Shown here piece by piece: positions 26,837 through 35,980 of a DNA stretch of 64,000 bases (the first letter of the stretch is position 1; each line of letters begins with the position of its first letter). The stretch comes from JAANXG01 sp034520625 (lineage in GTDB: Bacteria; Pseudomonadota; Gammaproteobacteria; Arenicellales; JAANXG01): assembly GCA_034520625.1 (NCBI GenBank), contig JAXHNI010000007.1, forward strand, positions 62,001 through 126,000, written 5' to 3'. A program made the translations under genes and the position numbers. Under the pieces are notes generated by a model, which saw only the letters and a list, made by a program, of their open reading frames with translations, did no database searches and had not been told where the DNA came from.

Positions 26837-27790
26837 TCAGTTCCGATATTGTCGGCGCAGGCGATAGCGGATGTAAATGGCAATCCCGTTCAGTGACAAT
26901 GTCAGCGCCATAAGCACCACACCGGTCGCCGCTGCGTTGACGTGGAATTCCGGCTGCGGTCGAGATATCCAGTTGAACATCTGGATCGGAAGCACGGTGA
27001 AGTTTTCGTTCAACCAGGCAAAGCTGACAAACGGAAACTCGCTCTGGATCGGCGAGGGCGGCAGGAACGCGATGAATGTCAGTGCGCCGATGGTGATGAT
27101 CGGGGCGGTTTCGCCGATAGCGCGGCTCAGGCCGACAATGGAGCCGGTCATGATGCCGGGCCGGGCCGCGGGAATGACGTAGTTCCACATGACCTGCCAC
27201 TGGTCCGCACCGAGGCCGTAGGCCGCTTCCTTCACCACGCGCGGGATGGCGCGAACCGCCTCGCGGGTGGACACAATGACAATGGGCAGGATGAGCAGAC
27301 CCAACGTCATGCCCGCCACGAGAATGGTCTTTCCAAAATCCAACCCGTAGACGAAAAGGCCCAGCGCGAGCAGTCCGTAGATGATCGACGGCACGCCGGC
27401 CAGGTTGGAGACGTTGATCTCGATGAAATTCGAAAGCCAGCCCTTGCGGGCATATTCCTCGAGATACAGGCCCGCCGCCACGCCGATCGGGATAGCCAGA
27501 AAGGCGGTGGTGACCATTACCGCGAGCGACCCCACCCAGGCCGACAAGATGCCGGCACGTTCGGGACGCCGCGACGGGAAGCTGTTCATGAATTCATAGT
27601 CGATACGAGCAAGACCGCGGATCACCAGATCGCCGATCAGAGACAACAGCAGCGCCATGGCTATAACCATCACCAGGATGCCGGCCGCGGAAAAAACCAG
27701 ATCGAATTTTTTCGCGCGATTGATTGCTCCAACCGCCGCGGCCGTGGAATCCTGCGCCGATCCCAGGTTGCCTTCGGTTGTAACGGCCAT
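26837..27790 (-). CDS. pstA: Phosphate ABC transporter permease PstA
   Basis: Inner-membrane permease (317 aa) with about six membrane segments and the BPD-type EAA loop around REAVRAIPRVVKEAAYGLGA. An N-terminal cytoplasmic stretch of about 30 residues precedes the first segment. It starts 1 bp after the pstC stop region, so translation is probably coupled. Confidence 0.95.
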   Translation of the reverse strand: MAVTTEGNLGSAQDSTAAAVGAINRAKKFDLVFSAAGILVMVIAMALLLSLIGDLVIRGLARIDYEFMNSFPSRRPERAGILSAWVGSLAVMVTTAFLAIPIGVAAGLYLEEYARKGWLSNFIEINVSNLAGVPSIIYGLLALGLFVYGLDFGKTILVAGMTLGLLILPIVIVSTREAVRAIPRVVKEAAYGLGADQWQVMWNYVIPAARPGIMTGSIVGLSRAIGETAPIITIGALTFIAFLPPSPIQSEFPFVSFAWLNENFTVLPIQMFNWISRPQPEFHVNAAATGVVLMALTLSLNGIAIYIRYRLRRQYRN

Positions 27791-27791
27791 G

Positions 27792-28724
27792 TCAGTATGC
27801 CTCGCGGAAGCGGCGGCGCAGGTAGAACCCGATCACGTTAAAAAGCAGCGTGATCAGGAACAGCACCAAGCCGGTCGAAAAGATGGTTGAGTAAGCCAGC
27901 GATCCGTGTGGCAGATCGCCCAGTGCCATCTGCACGATATAGGCAGTGATGGTCGCCGCCCCCTCGCGCGGATCAAGCGTCAGGTTGGGATTCTGACCCG
28001 CCGCGATGGCCAGCACCATGGTTTCGCCCACGGCGCGGGACATGCCCAGGATATAGGCCGCCGTGATGCCCGAGAGCGCGCCGGGCACCACCACCCGCAA
28101 TGCCACCTGCCAGCGCGACATGCCCAGCGCATAGGCGCCTTCACGCAGGCTGTTGGGCACCGCGCGCATCGCGTCCTCGCTGACCGAAACCACATAAGGC
28201 AGGATCATGATGCCAAGGATAATGCCCGGCACCAACAGGTTGATGCCGGCAAGTCCCGGTATGAACTTCTGCAAGAACGGCGTCATTACGAGAAGCGCGA
28301 AATAGCCGTAAACCACCGTCGGTACGGCCTCGAGCATTTCGAGCGCGGGCTTCATCGTTTCGCGCACCGCGTCGGGCGCGTATTCGCTGAGATAGATCGC
28401 CATTATCGTGCCTAGAGGGATCGCGATAATCATCGCGAGAAAGGCGACCTGCACCGTAGCGGAGAGCAGCGGCAGGATGCCGAATTGCGCATCGGCGAAT
28501 ACCGGCGTCCATTGCGTGCCGGTCAGGAACTCGAGAAGCGGGACCTGCTGGAAAAATTGCCACGATTCCCTAACGAGGATCACCACGATCGCGGTGGTCA
28601 CGAAAACCGACAGCGCGGCGCATAGAAACAGCATCACGCGCATCGCGCGGTCCAGGATCCGGCGACGCATCACGAAACCGGACCGCTCCAGATCATCCGC
28701 TGTGGGTATGTTGTTGGTTGCCAT
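27792..28724 (-). CDS. pstC: Phosphate ABC transporter permease PstC
   Basis: Permease partner of PstA (310 aa) with six predicted membrane segments, the EAA-type loop SEDAMRAVPNSLREGAYALG, and SRAVGETMVLAIAAG. A strong intrinsic terminator lies between it and pstS, which should reduce its expression relative to the binding protein. Confidence 0.95.
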   Translation of the reverse strand: MATNNIPTADDLERSGFVMRRRILDRAMRVMLFLCAALSVFVTTAIVVILVRESWQFFQQVPLLEFLTGTQWTPVFADAQFGILPLLSATVQVAFLAMIIAIPLGTIMAIYLSEYAPDAVRETMKPALEMLEAVPTVVYGYFALLVMTPFLQKFIPGLAGINLLVPGIILGIMILPYVVSVSEDAMRAVPNSLREGAYALGMSRWQVALRVVVPGALSGITAAYILGMSRAVGETMVLAIAAGQNPNLTLDPREGAATITAYIVQMALGDLPHGSLAYSTIFSTGLVLFLITLLFNVIGFYLRRRFREAY

Positions 28725-28749
28725 CCGCGAAATCCTGCTGCCTTGCGTG

Positions 28750-28782
28750 AAAAAAACGGGGGCAGCCCGTCGGCTGCCCCCG
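28750..28782 (-). terminator. Intrinsic terminator between pstS and pstC
   Basis: On the minus strand, CGGGGGCAGCC-GACG-GGCTGCCCCCG (11-bp stem) is followed by seven T residues. It lies 12 bp after the pstS stop. It would let most transcripts end after pstS and fewer continue into pstCAB-phoU, the usual way to overproduce the periplasmic binding protein. Confidence 0.92.
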
Positions 28783-28794
28783 CCATACCATATT

Positions 28795-29790
28795 TTAGTT
28801 GGTCTCGGCAGAGCTGCCCATCAAGTCGTCGATGCTGACGCCTACCTCGGAGCCGCCCGAGAAGTACGTGCCGGTAACGCGGTTAGCGACTTTCTCACGA
28901 CCCAGACTGAAGGCGCGGTCCGGCAACGGGACGTAGCCGACTTCCCGGACCAGGGTGGTGCCGTTCTCCGCCGTCATCATGAAGTCGGCGTAGGCCTGCA
29001 CCTCGGGCCGATCCAGACGCTCGACGTTGATATACATGAACAGCGGACGCGCCAGCGGCTGGTAGGAGCCGTCACCCGCACTTTCGATCGTCGGCTTTAC
29101 GCAGGACCCGTCCTCCTGTTCGATCGCCACAGCCTTCAGGCGGCTGCGGTTCTCTTCCAGATAGGCCAGACCCAGAAAGCCAAGCGCGTTCACGTCCGAC
29201 GACACGCCCTGAACGGTCACGTTGTCATCCTCGGTTGCGGTGAAATCGCCGCGCGAGGAATGCTCGGTGCCGGTAATGGCGAAAGTGTAGTAGTCATAGG
29301 TACCAGAATCGGTGCCGGCGCCGAACAGACGCAGCGGCCGGTCGGGGAAGCTGTCGCGCACCTGGTTCCAGTTGTCGATCTTGCCCTGGGCTTCGGGTTC
29401 CCAGATCGTGTTGAGCTCGTCCACGGTCATACAGTTGGCCCAGTCGTTGTCGGGATGCACGACATTGGCCAGCCCGTCCATGGCGACCGGCAGCTCGATG
29501 TATTCGATACCGTTTTCGTTGCAGAGCTCGATTTCGATGTCACGGATCGGGCGCGAGGCGCCGGTTACGTCGGTTTCACCACGGCAGAACTTCTTGAAAC
29601 CGCCGCCGGTGCCCGACAGGCCTACGGTCACGCGCGTGCCGGTCTTGATCTGAAATTCTTCGGCCATGGCTTCGGAAATCGGGAAGACGGTGGACGAGCC
29701 GTCAACCTTGACCACCTCTTGCGCGGCGGCCGGCAGTGCAACGGTGGTTAACGCCGTTGCAAGCGAAAGTGAGAGGATCGTGCGATTCAT
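28795..29790 (-). CDS. pstS: Periplasmic phosphate-binding protein PstS
   Basis: A 331-aa secreted binding protein. The start at 29790 gives a signal peptide ending LPAAAQ (cleavage about residue 23) and has AGGAG 8 bases upstream. Phosphate-site loops are visible: DGSSTVFP, SGTGGGFKKF and ETDVTGASR. The frame stays open far upstream, but the true start is the ATG with the signal peptide. It leads the pst operon behind a long leader with a Pho box. Confidence 0.95.
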   Translation of the reverse strand: MNRTILSLSLATALTTVALPAAAQEVVKVDGSSTVFPISEAMAEEFQIKTGTRVTVGLSGTGGGFKKFCRGETDVTGASRPIRDIEIELCNENGIEYIELPVAMDGLANVVHPDNDWANCMTVDELNTIWEPEAQGKIDNWNQVRDSFPDRPLRLFGAGTDSGTYDYYTFAITGTEHSSRGDFTATEDDNVTVQGVSSDVNALGFLGLAYLEENRSRLKAVAIEQEDGSCVKPTIESAGDGSYQPLARPLFMYINVERLDRPEVQAYADFMMTAENGTTLVREVGYVPLPDRAFSLGREKVANRVTGTYFSGGSEVGVSIDDLMGSSAETN

Positions 29791-30122
29791 CAGATGCTCC
29801 TGAGTTGAAGTGGGTTTGGCTTTGAAAGCCATAGGCACCCTAAGGATCTCGAATGACACCAGCTTGAATAAAAAGTTACGATTATGTGACGTGGTCTTTA
29901 CGGTATTAAGCTGCGTCATGGAGATACACTCGGGGCGATGAACCGAATCGACCTCGAAAAACGCCTTTGATGCGGCGAGGTCGGCGCCCAGGGTTGCTGC
30001 CAGGAAACGCTTTTTCAGAACTGAAATCCCTCTTGTTCTTCGTATCTCAAGGTACGCGGCCGGGCGGTCAGGACGGCACTTGAACGTGATACGCCATCAA
30101 ACCTTCGCGGCTTGAACATGAT
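29791..30122 (-). other. Long pstS leader with a possible relic start
   Basis: No independent gene is seen. An in-frame CTG at 30018 begins codons reading KKRFLAATLGADLAAS, which looks like a signal peptide; AGAGGG lies 9 bases before it. The frame stays open into pstS. This may be a decayed start of an earlier exported protein, but it may also be chance. Confidence 0.35.
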
Positions 30123-30151
30123 GTGACACAAAAGTAACAGAAATATGACAA
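30123..30151 (-). promoter_or_regulatory. Triple Pho box upstream of pstS
   Basis: Read on the minus strand, TTGTCAT, CTGTTAC and GTGTCAC lie at exact 11-bp steps, separated by ATTT and TTTT. This matches the PhoB consensus of tandem CTGTCAT units with 4-bp AT spacers. It lies about 333 bp upstream of the pstS ATG, implying a long leader. Confidence 0.85.
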
Positions 30152-30312
30152 TCGTGAGCTCGTCCCAATAGTCATATTTTTCAGTTACTTACCCAGCTCC
30201 GCGACCAGGACCGGACCCTCTGCAGGCCCGGCAGACAGGCACCGGTCCCGCATCTCCCGCAGGCCCCGGGTCCCCCGCCGGCACCGCTTGCTGGATCCTA
30301 CAGAACGGAATA

Positions 30313-30338
30313 AAATAAGAACGATTCGCATTATTATT
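30313..30338. promoter_or_regulatory. Possible Fur box before the DUF6746-like gene
   Basis: AAGAACGATTCGCATTATT matches the 19-bp Fur consensus at about 12 positions and sits just upstream of the ribosome-binding site GGAGA. It is a hypothesis based on sequence likeness only. Confidence 0.4.
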
Positions 30339-30348
30339 GGAGACAGAC

Positions 30349-30714
30349 ATGAAAGCATTGATTCCCACCCTGGTTCTGCTCATCGCTGCCGGTACCCTCC
30401 AGGCGGATGAACGCGTCGACCACTTCGAGGGCCTGCCCGCGGAGACGCTGACGGAAGCCGTCGCGAACTTTTCCGAGTACAACGATCGCCTGGAGGCCGT
30501 CCTGAACCGCGGGGATCTGTCCCCCGCGGATCTCGCGGAAGTGCATGAACTGACCTATACCCTCGAGAACGCCCTGCAAAAAATCAACGCTGAATTCACG
30601 GCGCTGGCGGATACCCTCGAAAAGGTCCATCTGGCATCGGAGTCCTCGGAGCCGGACACCGTGGCCGCCCGCGGCCGCGCCTATCTGGAGACCGCGCGCA
30701 CGGTGGTCGAGTAA
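30349..30714 (+). CDS. Small exported protein, DUF6746-like
   Basis: A 121-aa protein with a signal peptide (MKALIPTLVLLIAAGTLQA, cleaved before DERVDHF). The mature part is helical with a TYTLENALQKINAEF heptad-like stretch. From memory it resembles the DUF6746 family of small periplasmic proteins; the function is unknown. ATG 30349 with GGAGA 6 bases upstream is the start. It is convergent with the ABC-F gene, with a two-way terminator between. Confidence 0.75.
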   Translation: MKALIPTLVLLIAAGTLQADERVDHFEGLPAETLTEAVANFSEYNDRLEAVLNRGDLSPADLAEVHELTYTLENALQKINAEFTALADTLEKVHLASESSEPDTVAARGRAYLETARTVVE

Positions 30715-30725
30715 GGGGCGCCGGT

Positions 30726-30758
30726 TTTTGCCGGCGGGGGGGGGTGCCGCCGGCAAAA
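30726..30758. terminator. Bidirectional terminator between convergent genes
   Basis: TTTTGCCGGCGG and CCGCCGGCAAAA form a perfect 12-bp palindrome around a G-rich loop; the T and A runs at the ends serve both strands. Confidence 0.85.
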
Positions 30759-30790
30759 TGAATGACCAGCAGGCGGCGGCTGCAACCGCG

Positions 30791-32695
30791 CTACCGCGAG
30801 CCCGTGGTCGCCTCCGCCTCCTCCAACTTTTCCATCGCCGCCAGGCACTCGTCTTCCAGCTCGTCCAACTGCCCTTTTGCCCGCGCACGGTCGAACAGCA
30901 GGCCCTGCAGCTCGTCCTTCCGGTCGCCGGCCTCGTAGAGCGACGGATCGGCGAGCTTTTCCTGCACCTGGTTCAGATTCCTGCGAGCGCGGACAATGCG
31001 TTTTTCCAGCTCGGCAACCCTGTCGACGTACGGCTTGATGCGCCGGCGCCGTTCGGCGTCTTCGCGGCGCCGGGCCTTGCGCTCATCCGCGCTGGCGGCA
31101 GCCGCCGATTGCGGGCTCACCGGTTTCCGGGTATCACCGGCCACCCACCGGGCGTAGTGGTCGAGATCGTGCTCGAACTCGTCACAGCGCCCGTCGTGAA
31201 CCAGCATGAGCTCGTCGCACACGCTCCTGAGCAGATAGCGATCGTGGGAGATCACCACCAGTGCACCGGAGTAGTCCTGCAGCGCCAGGGTCAGCGCGTG
31301 CCGCATCTCCAGGTCCAGGTGGTTCGTGGGCTCGTCGAGCAGCAGGAGGTTCGGCCGCTGCTGGACAATCAGCGCCAGCACCAGCCGCGCTTTTTCGCCG
31401 CCGGAAAACGGCCGCACGGGCTCGAAAACCCGGTCGTCGCCGAAATCGAAACCGCCGAGGAAATTCCGGGCCGCCTGCTCCGTTATTTTCGGGGACTGGC
31501 GCAACAGGTGCTGCATGGGGCTGGCCGAGGGTTCCAGGAGCTCGAGTTGATGCTGGGCGAAGTAGCCGACCACCGCATCTTTGTGGAGGGTCCGCGTACC
31601 GGTCAGCACCGTGTCCCCAGTCGCCATCGCCTTGACCAGGGTGGATTTTCCCGCGCCGTTGACCCCGAGGAGTCCGATGCGTGCGCCGGCGGCAATGTTG
31701 AGCCGGACATCCGACACCACGGGGCTGTCATAGCCCACGGCAACCCGCTCCATGTGCAGCAGGGACTGCGGCCGGCGCTCCGGCTGCAGAAAATCGAAAT
31801 GAAACGGGGAATCCGCGTGGGCCGGCGCAATGGTGGTCATTCGCTCGAGCATTTTCACCCGGCTCTGGGCCTGGCGTGCCTTGGTGGCCTTGTAGCGAAA
31901 ACGATCGATAAAACCCTGGATGTGCCGGATTTCCTTCTGCTGCTTTTCGTACATGGCCTGGCGCAGGGCAAGGTGCTCGGCACGGCGGGATTCGAATTCA
32001 CTGTAGTTGCCGGTATAAAAATGAAGCCTGCCCTGCGCGATGTGCGCGATGTGGGTGCAGACCTCGTCCAGTAGATCCCGGTCGTGGGAAATCACCATCA
32101 GCATGCCGGTGTACGCCTTCAGCCACTGTTCCAGCCACAGGATCGCGGGCAGATCGAGATGGTTGGTGGGCTCGTCGAGCAGCAGCAGGTCGGAGCGGCA
32201 CATCAGGGCCCGGGCCAGTGCCAGCCTCACCCGCCAGCCGCCCGAGAACGAGTCGACCGGGTCCCCCACGACGTCCGGGGAAAAACCCAGCCCGTGCAGA
32301 AGTCGTCCAGCACGCGCCTCGGCGGCGTAGCCGTCTATCGCCTCCATACGCTCGTGGAGGTTCGCCAGTGCCTGGTGATCCGTGCCGTCCTCGTGGCGGA
32401 TCAAACCTTCCTGCAGCTCCCGCAGCTCGGCATCGCCGTCCATGACGAAATCCAGGGCGGCGCGGTCGCCCGCCGGCGCTTCCTGAGCGACGTGGGCGAT
32501 AATCGATTCCGGCGGTACCTGGAATGTCCCGGCATCGGCCTCCAGCTCGCCGCGTATCAACGCGAACAGGGACGTCTTCCCGCTGCCGTTGCGACCGACG
32601 AGCCCCACGCGCTGGCCTGGATGGACACGCAGGTTCGCATCCTCGATGAGCAGATAAGGCCCCCGGCGAAGGCCGAGATTCTCGAGACGCAGCAT
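30791..32695 (-). CDS. ABC-F family ATPase, YheS-like
   Basis: A 634-aa soluble protein with two ABC domains. The first has VGRNGSGKTS and FSGGWRVRLALARAL with LLLLDEPTNHLDLP; the second has LGVNGAGKSTL and FSGGEKARLVLAL with LLLLDEPTNHLDLE. A linker of about 80 residues joins them. ABC-F proteins act on the ribosome E-site; the YheS branch is suggested by the overall length and C-terminal coiled coil (about 545-630). Start ATG 32695 (MLRLENLGLRRGPY) is used; the longer open frame upstream lacks family features. Confidence 0.93.
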   Translation of the reverse strand: MLRLENLGLRRGPYLLIEDANLRVHPGQRVGLVGRNGSGKTSLFALIRGELEADAGTFQVPPESIIAHVAQEAPAGDRAALDFVMDGDAELRELQEGLIRHEDGTDHQALANLHERMEAIDGYAAEARAGRLLHGLGFSPDVVGDPVDSFSGGWRVRLALARALMCRSDLLLLDEPTNHLDLPAILWLEQWLKAYTGMLMVISHDRDLLDEVCTHIAHIAQGRLHFYTGNYSEFESRRAEHLALRQAMYEKQQKEIRHIQGFIDRFRYKATKARQAQSRVKMLERMTTIAPAHADSPFHFDFLQPERRPQSLLHMERVAVGYDSPVVSDVRLNIAAGARIGLLGVNGAGKSTLVKAMATGDTVLTGTRTLHKDAVVGYFAQHQLELLEPSASPMQHLLRQSPKITEQAARNFLGGFDFGDDRVFEPVRPFSGGEKARLVLALIVQQRPNLLLLDEPTNHLDLEMRHALTLALQDYSGALVVISHDRYLLRSVCDELMLVHDGRCDEFEHDLDHYARWVAGDTRKPVSPQSAAAASADERKARRREDAERRRRIKPYVDRVAELEKRIVRARRNLNQVQEKLADPSLYEAGDRKDELQGLLFDRARAKGQLDELEDECLAAMEKLEEAEATTGSR

Positions 32696-33103
32696 TTTCG
32701 TCCTGTGGGTGGTGGAACGGTGCACCATGCGGGTATTGGAAACCGGCATGGCGGGCGCATTGTACATCGCCGGCCACGCGGTGCGCCGCTCGCCCTTAGT
32801 ACCCCTTGGCACAAATACACACACGTTCAGCGGGATCGGAAAAGCTCGTCGCCAAGGCGCGCGAGCGCAGGACTGGCCGGGCCCAGGCAAAAGACAATTC
32901 AAGCGAGCGCCACTGCGGCGTTGCGCTCGCTTGAAAATAGCTGGCCATTCCCTGCGAAGCGCGCCCGGAGTTTCCCTGGGAGCTTGTCGGGTCCTGATGC
33001 GATATGCGGGCCAGGAGCCTGTACACTTCGAGGCCGGCCGGCAATCCGGCCGGACGCGGCGCCGGTGCGCCATGCGGACGATTGACACCCCAGGCGATGA
33101 CTC
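32696..33103. other. 408-bp intergenic region with a hairpin
   Basis: No gene is supported. A perfect 13-bp stem (TTCAAGCGAGCGC at 32898-32910 and its complement at 32923-32935) lies in the middle between the divergent ABC-F and ornithine-cyclodeaminase-family genes. Confidence 0.55.
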
Positions 33104-34105
33104 ATGAGCGGAATTCACTTCACCTACCTGAACGGCCCCGACATAGACCGGCTGGCAATGAGCAATGACGAAATCCTGGATGCCGTGGAATCCGGCCTGA
33201 AAGCCCAGGGCGAAGGACAAACCGTCATCGAGCCGCGGGTACACCTGGAGCCCGATCCGGCGTTCAAGGGCCACTTCAACGTGCTGCGCGGTTATGTCGC
33301 CCCCCTGGATCTCGCCGGCGTGAAAATCGTCGGCGACTTTCTGGACAATTACCAGCGGGGCCTGCCCTCCGAAATGGCCCTTTTGAACCTGTTCGACCCA
33401 CGCACCGGCATGCCGAAGGCACTGCTGGACGCCACGGCCATCACCGAAATGCGCACCGGTGCGCTGACCGCCCTGGGTGCCCGCTACCTCTCGCCGCCGA
33501 CACCCCGGGTGCTCGGGCATGTCGGCGCCCGCGGCACCGCCTATTGGAACGTCAGGCTGCTGGATCACCTGTTCGACTTTGCCGAGATCCGCGTCCACAG
33601 CCGCCGGCCGGAGAGCCGGGACGCCTTCGCGCAGCGGCTCGGCGAGGACCTTGGCAAGACCGTCGTGCCGACCACGGATTGGCGGTCATGCCTGGATGGC
33701 GCCGACATCATGGTGGAAGCCTCGCGCCTGCCCGAGCCCACGCCCTTGCTGAAAACCGAATGGATCAAGCCCGGCGCGCTGGTAATCCCCTACGGCACCA
33801 TGAGCGCCGTGGAACTGTCGCTGACGGACATCATGGACAAAATCGTGGTGGACGACTGGGGCCAGTGCCGGCAAGGCCGGCTGGGAGCGCTGCGGCCACA
33901 CGTGGAAGCCGGCAAGTTGACGGAACAGACCCTGCACGGCGAGTTGTGCGAGATCGTGGCGGGAAGGAAACCCGGCCGGGAAGACAGCCGCGAGACCATC
34001 CTGTTCTGGCACCGCGGCCTGGCGCTGTCCGACATCGCCCTCGGCGCCGCCATGCTCCGCAAGGCGGAATCCGCCGGCATCGGACAGTCGCTGCAGTACG
34101 CCTGA
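33104..34105 (+). CDS. Ornithine cyclodeaminase / mu-crystallin family protein
   Basis: A 333-aa NAD-dependent enzyme of the OCD family. It shows the substrate-domain sequence DATAITEMRTGALTALGARY and a Rossmann region around VLGHVGARGTAYW. Relatives are ornithine cyclodeaminases, alanine dehydrogenases or ketimine reductases, so the exact reaction is not assigned. It is convergent with the broken ammonia-lyase gene, 20 bp away. Confidence 0.85.
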   Translation: MSGIHFTYLNGPDIDRLAMSNDEILDAVESGLKAQGEGQTVIEPRVHLEPDPAFKGHFNVLRGYVAPLDLAGVKIVGDFLDNYQRGLPSEMALLNLFDPRTGMPKALLDATAITEMRTGALTALGARYLSPPTPRVLGHVGARGTAYWNVRLLDHLFDFAEIRVHSRRPESRDAFAQRLGEDLGKTVVPTTDWRSCLDGADIMVEASRLPEPTPLLKTEWIKPGALVIPYGTMSAVELSLTDIMDKIVVDDWGQCRQGRLGALRPHVEAGKLTEQTLHGELCEIVAGRKPGREDSRETILFWHRGLALSDIALGAAMLRKAESAGIGQSLQYA

Positions 34106-34125
34106 GAGTTGCGCCTGAAACCGGG

Positions 34126-34725
34126 TCAGCCGTCCCGGCCCGGCGACGCGAGGATCCCCGTCCGAACCAGTTCTTCCACCACCCGCTCCACGTCCTCCCC
34201 CATCGGCCGATCACGGTCCAGGCCGGGGATCCGGTCGCGCACGGCGGCATGCGCGGCAGCGACGTTCTCCGGCAGCACCTCACGCACGCCGGCGAGATCG
34301 ATCGCCTGGGCGGCCACCAGGGTTTCGATAGCCAGGATCTGCTCGAGATGCGCCACCACGCACTGCAGCTTCTTCGCCGCCAGTGGCGCATTCACCACCG
34401 TGTCCTCGACCCCGCCGCTGGTCGCACTCAGCACCGCGATGGTTGCGCCGGCGTCGTGCCGGATCTCGGCCAGCAGGGCTTCGGCGGTTTTCATCAACGG
34501 CGCGAAACCGGCCCCGTGGGGCCGTTGGCGGGCCAGGTTCAGCGGCAGCCCGGCCTGTTCCCCAGACAGGAGCCGGGCACACCGGCCGACGGCGCCGACG
34601 GCGACATGGGCGAGAGCCTGCCCGGCCGCGTCCAGCGCCACCGTCAGCAGCGGCATCTGAAAATTGCCGGTGGACACGACTTCGTTCCGCTCCGGCAGCA
34701 CCACCGGATTGTCACCGGCGCCGTT
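34126..34725 (-). pseudogene. Aromatic/histidine ammonia-lyase, C-terminal fragment
   Basis: Codes about 199 residues of the C-terminal part of a HAL/PAL-family lyase, beginning at NGAGDNPVVLPE and GNFQM (family: N-x-x-T/G-DNP and GNFH) and running to the stop at 34126. The rest of the gene lies at 37233-38189. Joining the two at the shared AAC codon restores a continuous 517-aa frame of normal family length. The sequence is otherwise undamaged, which indicates that the interruption is recent. Confidence 0.88.
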
Positions 34726-34737
34726 ATTCCACACCGT

Positions 34738-35054
34738 CAACTACGGGTTGTTCGACCAATCAAACGCCCCGAGTATTCGAGGTAACCCATCCATTCCACC
34801 CCTTAAAAGGCCAGCAGTTCGCACTTGTCACCCGCAAGCTCAACTGGGGCGAGGATCGGGTGATGTACTTCAACCCGGCCGGCGAACTCCGTTCCATGCC
34901 GACCTCCTGGACGAGCGAGGCGAGCGCGACGCATTGTGTCACCGCGTTAGGGGCGCGTTCCTGGTTTCGCGCGGATGATTTGCAGGCCCTGGCGGCATTG
35001 CTGGAGACGGTGCAATCCGGATGGCGGCCAGGCGAGGAGGTGTCAAGTGATTAA
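34738..35054 (+). pseudogene. DUF5372-like protein, no start codon
   Basis: The frame reads TPRVFEVTHPFHPLKGQQFA then KLNWGEDRVMYFNPAGELRS and MPTSW, matching the DUF5372 family often found with serine-recombinase elements (recollection). No ATG, GTG or TTG exists in this frame between the element edge and the domain, so it is either 5'-truncated or would need to start inside the ammonia-lyase gene. Confidence 0.65.
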
Positions 35055-35176
35055 TGCCGCTAATGTAAAGAATAATACGCCGTACAAACGAGTGGCAGTT
35101 ACCGGCAGTTCAATAGAAACGACACAACAATGGCGACATATGGCGAGTTTATCTGATTCTGGCTGTAATAATTTTC

Positions 35177-35205
35177 TTGACATCATCATTAAAGCGGCAT
35201 ATATA
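35177..35205 (+). promoter_or_regulatory. Strong sigma-70 promoter of the element
   Basis: Perfect TTGACA (35177-35182) and TATATA (35200-35205) with a 17-bp spacer lie in an AT-rich stretch about 25 bp upstream of the HTH gene. Confidence 0.75.
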
Positions 35206-35227
35206 GCATTACACACTTTCTCTGCAG

Positions 35228-35980
35228 GTGTGCGTTTTGGCTTCAAACAACCCCAAAGCCCAGCGTCTGGCGGCCCTGGGAGCGCTTCACCCCCACCCGG
35301 AGCGCGTCCAAGCCGCGACCTTTCAACCCGACACCTTCTTCGACCCGCGCGACCTGATCCAAGTGAAGTACGAGATGCTGCGCGAGGTCCACATCGACGG
35401 GCTCCCCAAAGCCCGGGCCGCCGCCCGGTTCGGCCTGTCGCGCCCCACTTTCTATCAAGCCGAAGCGGCCTTCGAGAGTGCCGGCCTGGCCGGGCTGTTA
35501 CCCCAGCCCCGCGGCCCGAAGGGCGCTCACAAGCTCACCGACGAGGTCATGGACTTCATCGCCACCTACCTGGCCGAGCAGGGGCCGGTGGGCGCCCGCC
35601 GTCTCGCCGAGCTGGTCGAGACCGAGCTCGGCATCGCCGTGCATCCCCGCAGTATCGAACGCGCCTTGGCGCGCAAAAAAACACCAGTCGTCCCCGTAAT
35701 CGAACTGCCGCCCGACACCATCGAGACGTACGAAGGCTTGCGTTCACAGGCACTCAGGGGTGGCGGATGCCGGATCGGCCTGGCGGCCATCGTGCATCAT
35801 GGCTTGATCGGTGGCGTGACGCAGGTTTTAGCTGGTACCGCGCAACCCGTCTCGGCGTCCCCACATCGCATCGTGTCGAGCACCGCGACACCGGCCGCCC
35901 TGTCCGCCGACCCTGACTTGGTTCGGTTGCTGGCCAACATGGTGCTGCGTGTCCACACGGAGGTGAGACATGTTTACTGA
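35228..35980 (+). CDS. HTH protein of the recombinase element
   Basis: A 250-aa protein with a helix-turn-helix resembling insertion-sequence regulators (KARAAARFGLSRPTFYQAE, about residues 58-77) and a second winged helix-like region (VGARRLAELVETELGIAVHP). Genes of this type usually precede a large serine recombinase, as here (11-bp overlap). The start is GTG 35228; a TTG at 35237 with AGG upstream is an alternative. The coding frame appears complete. Confidence 0.75.
   Translation: MCVLASNNPKAQRLAALGALHPHPERVQAATFQPDTFFDPRDLIQVKYEMLREVHIDGLPKARAAARFGLSRPTFYQAEAAFESAGLAGLLPQPRGPKGAHKLTDEVMDFIATYLAEQGPVGARRLAELVETELGIAVHPRSIERALARKKTPVVPVIELPPDTIETYEGLRSQALRGGGCRIGLAAIVHHGLIGGVTQVLAGTAQPVSASPHRIVSSTATPAALSADPDLVRLLANMVLRVHTEVRHVY

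Noticed and set aside
29875..29891. Second Pho box nearer pstS (GTTACGATTATGTGACG)
   Set aside because: Only a partial match with poor spacing next to the strong triple site at 30123.
28795..29919. Longer 374-aa version of PstS
   Set aside because: The extra N-terminus lacks a signal peptide; ATG 29790 has one and an AGGAG site.
30169..30188. Plus-strand Pho box for the DUF6746-like gene
   Set aside because: The two half-sites are 13 bp apart rather than 11.
30791..33598. 935-aa version of the ABC-F protein
   Set aside because: The first 301 residues have no family similarity and overlap the divergent gene; ATG 32695 gives the normal protein.
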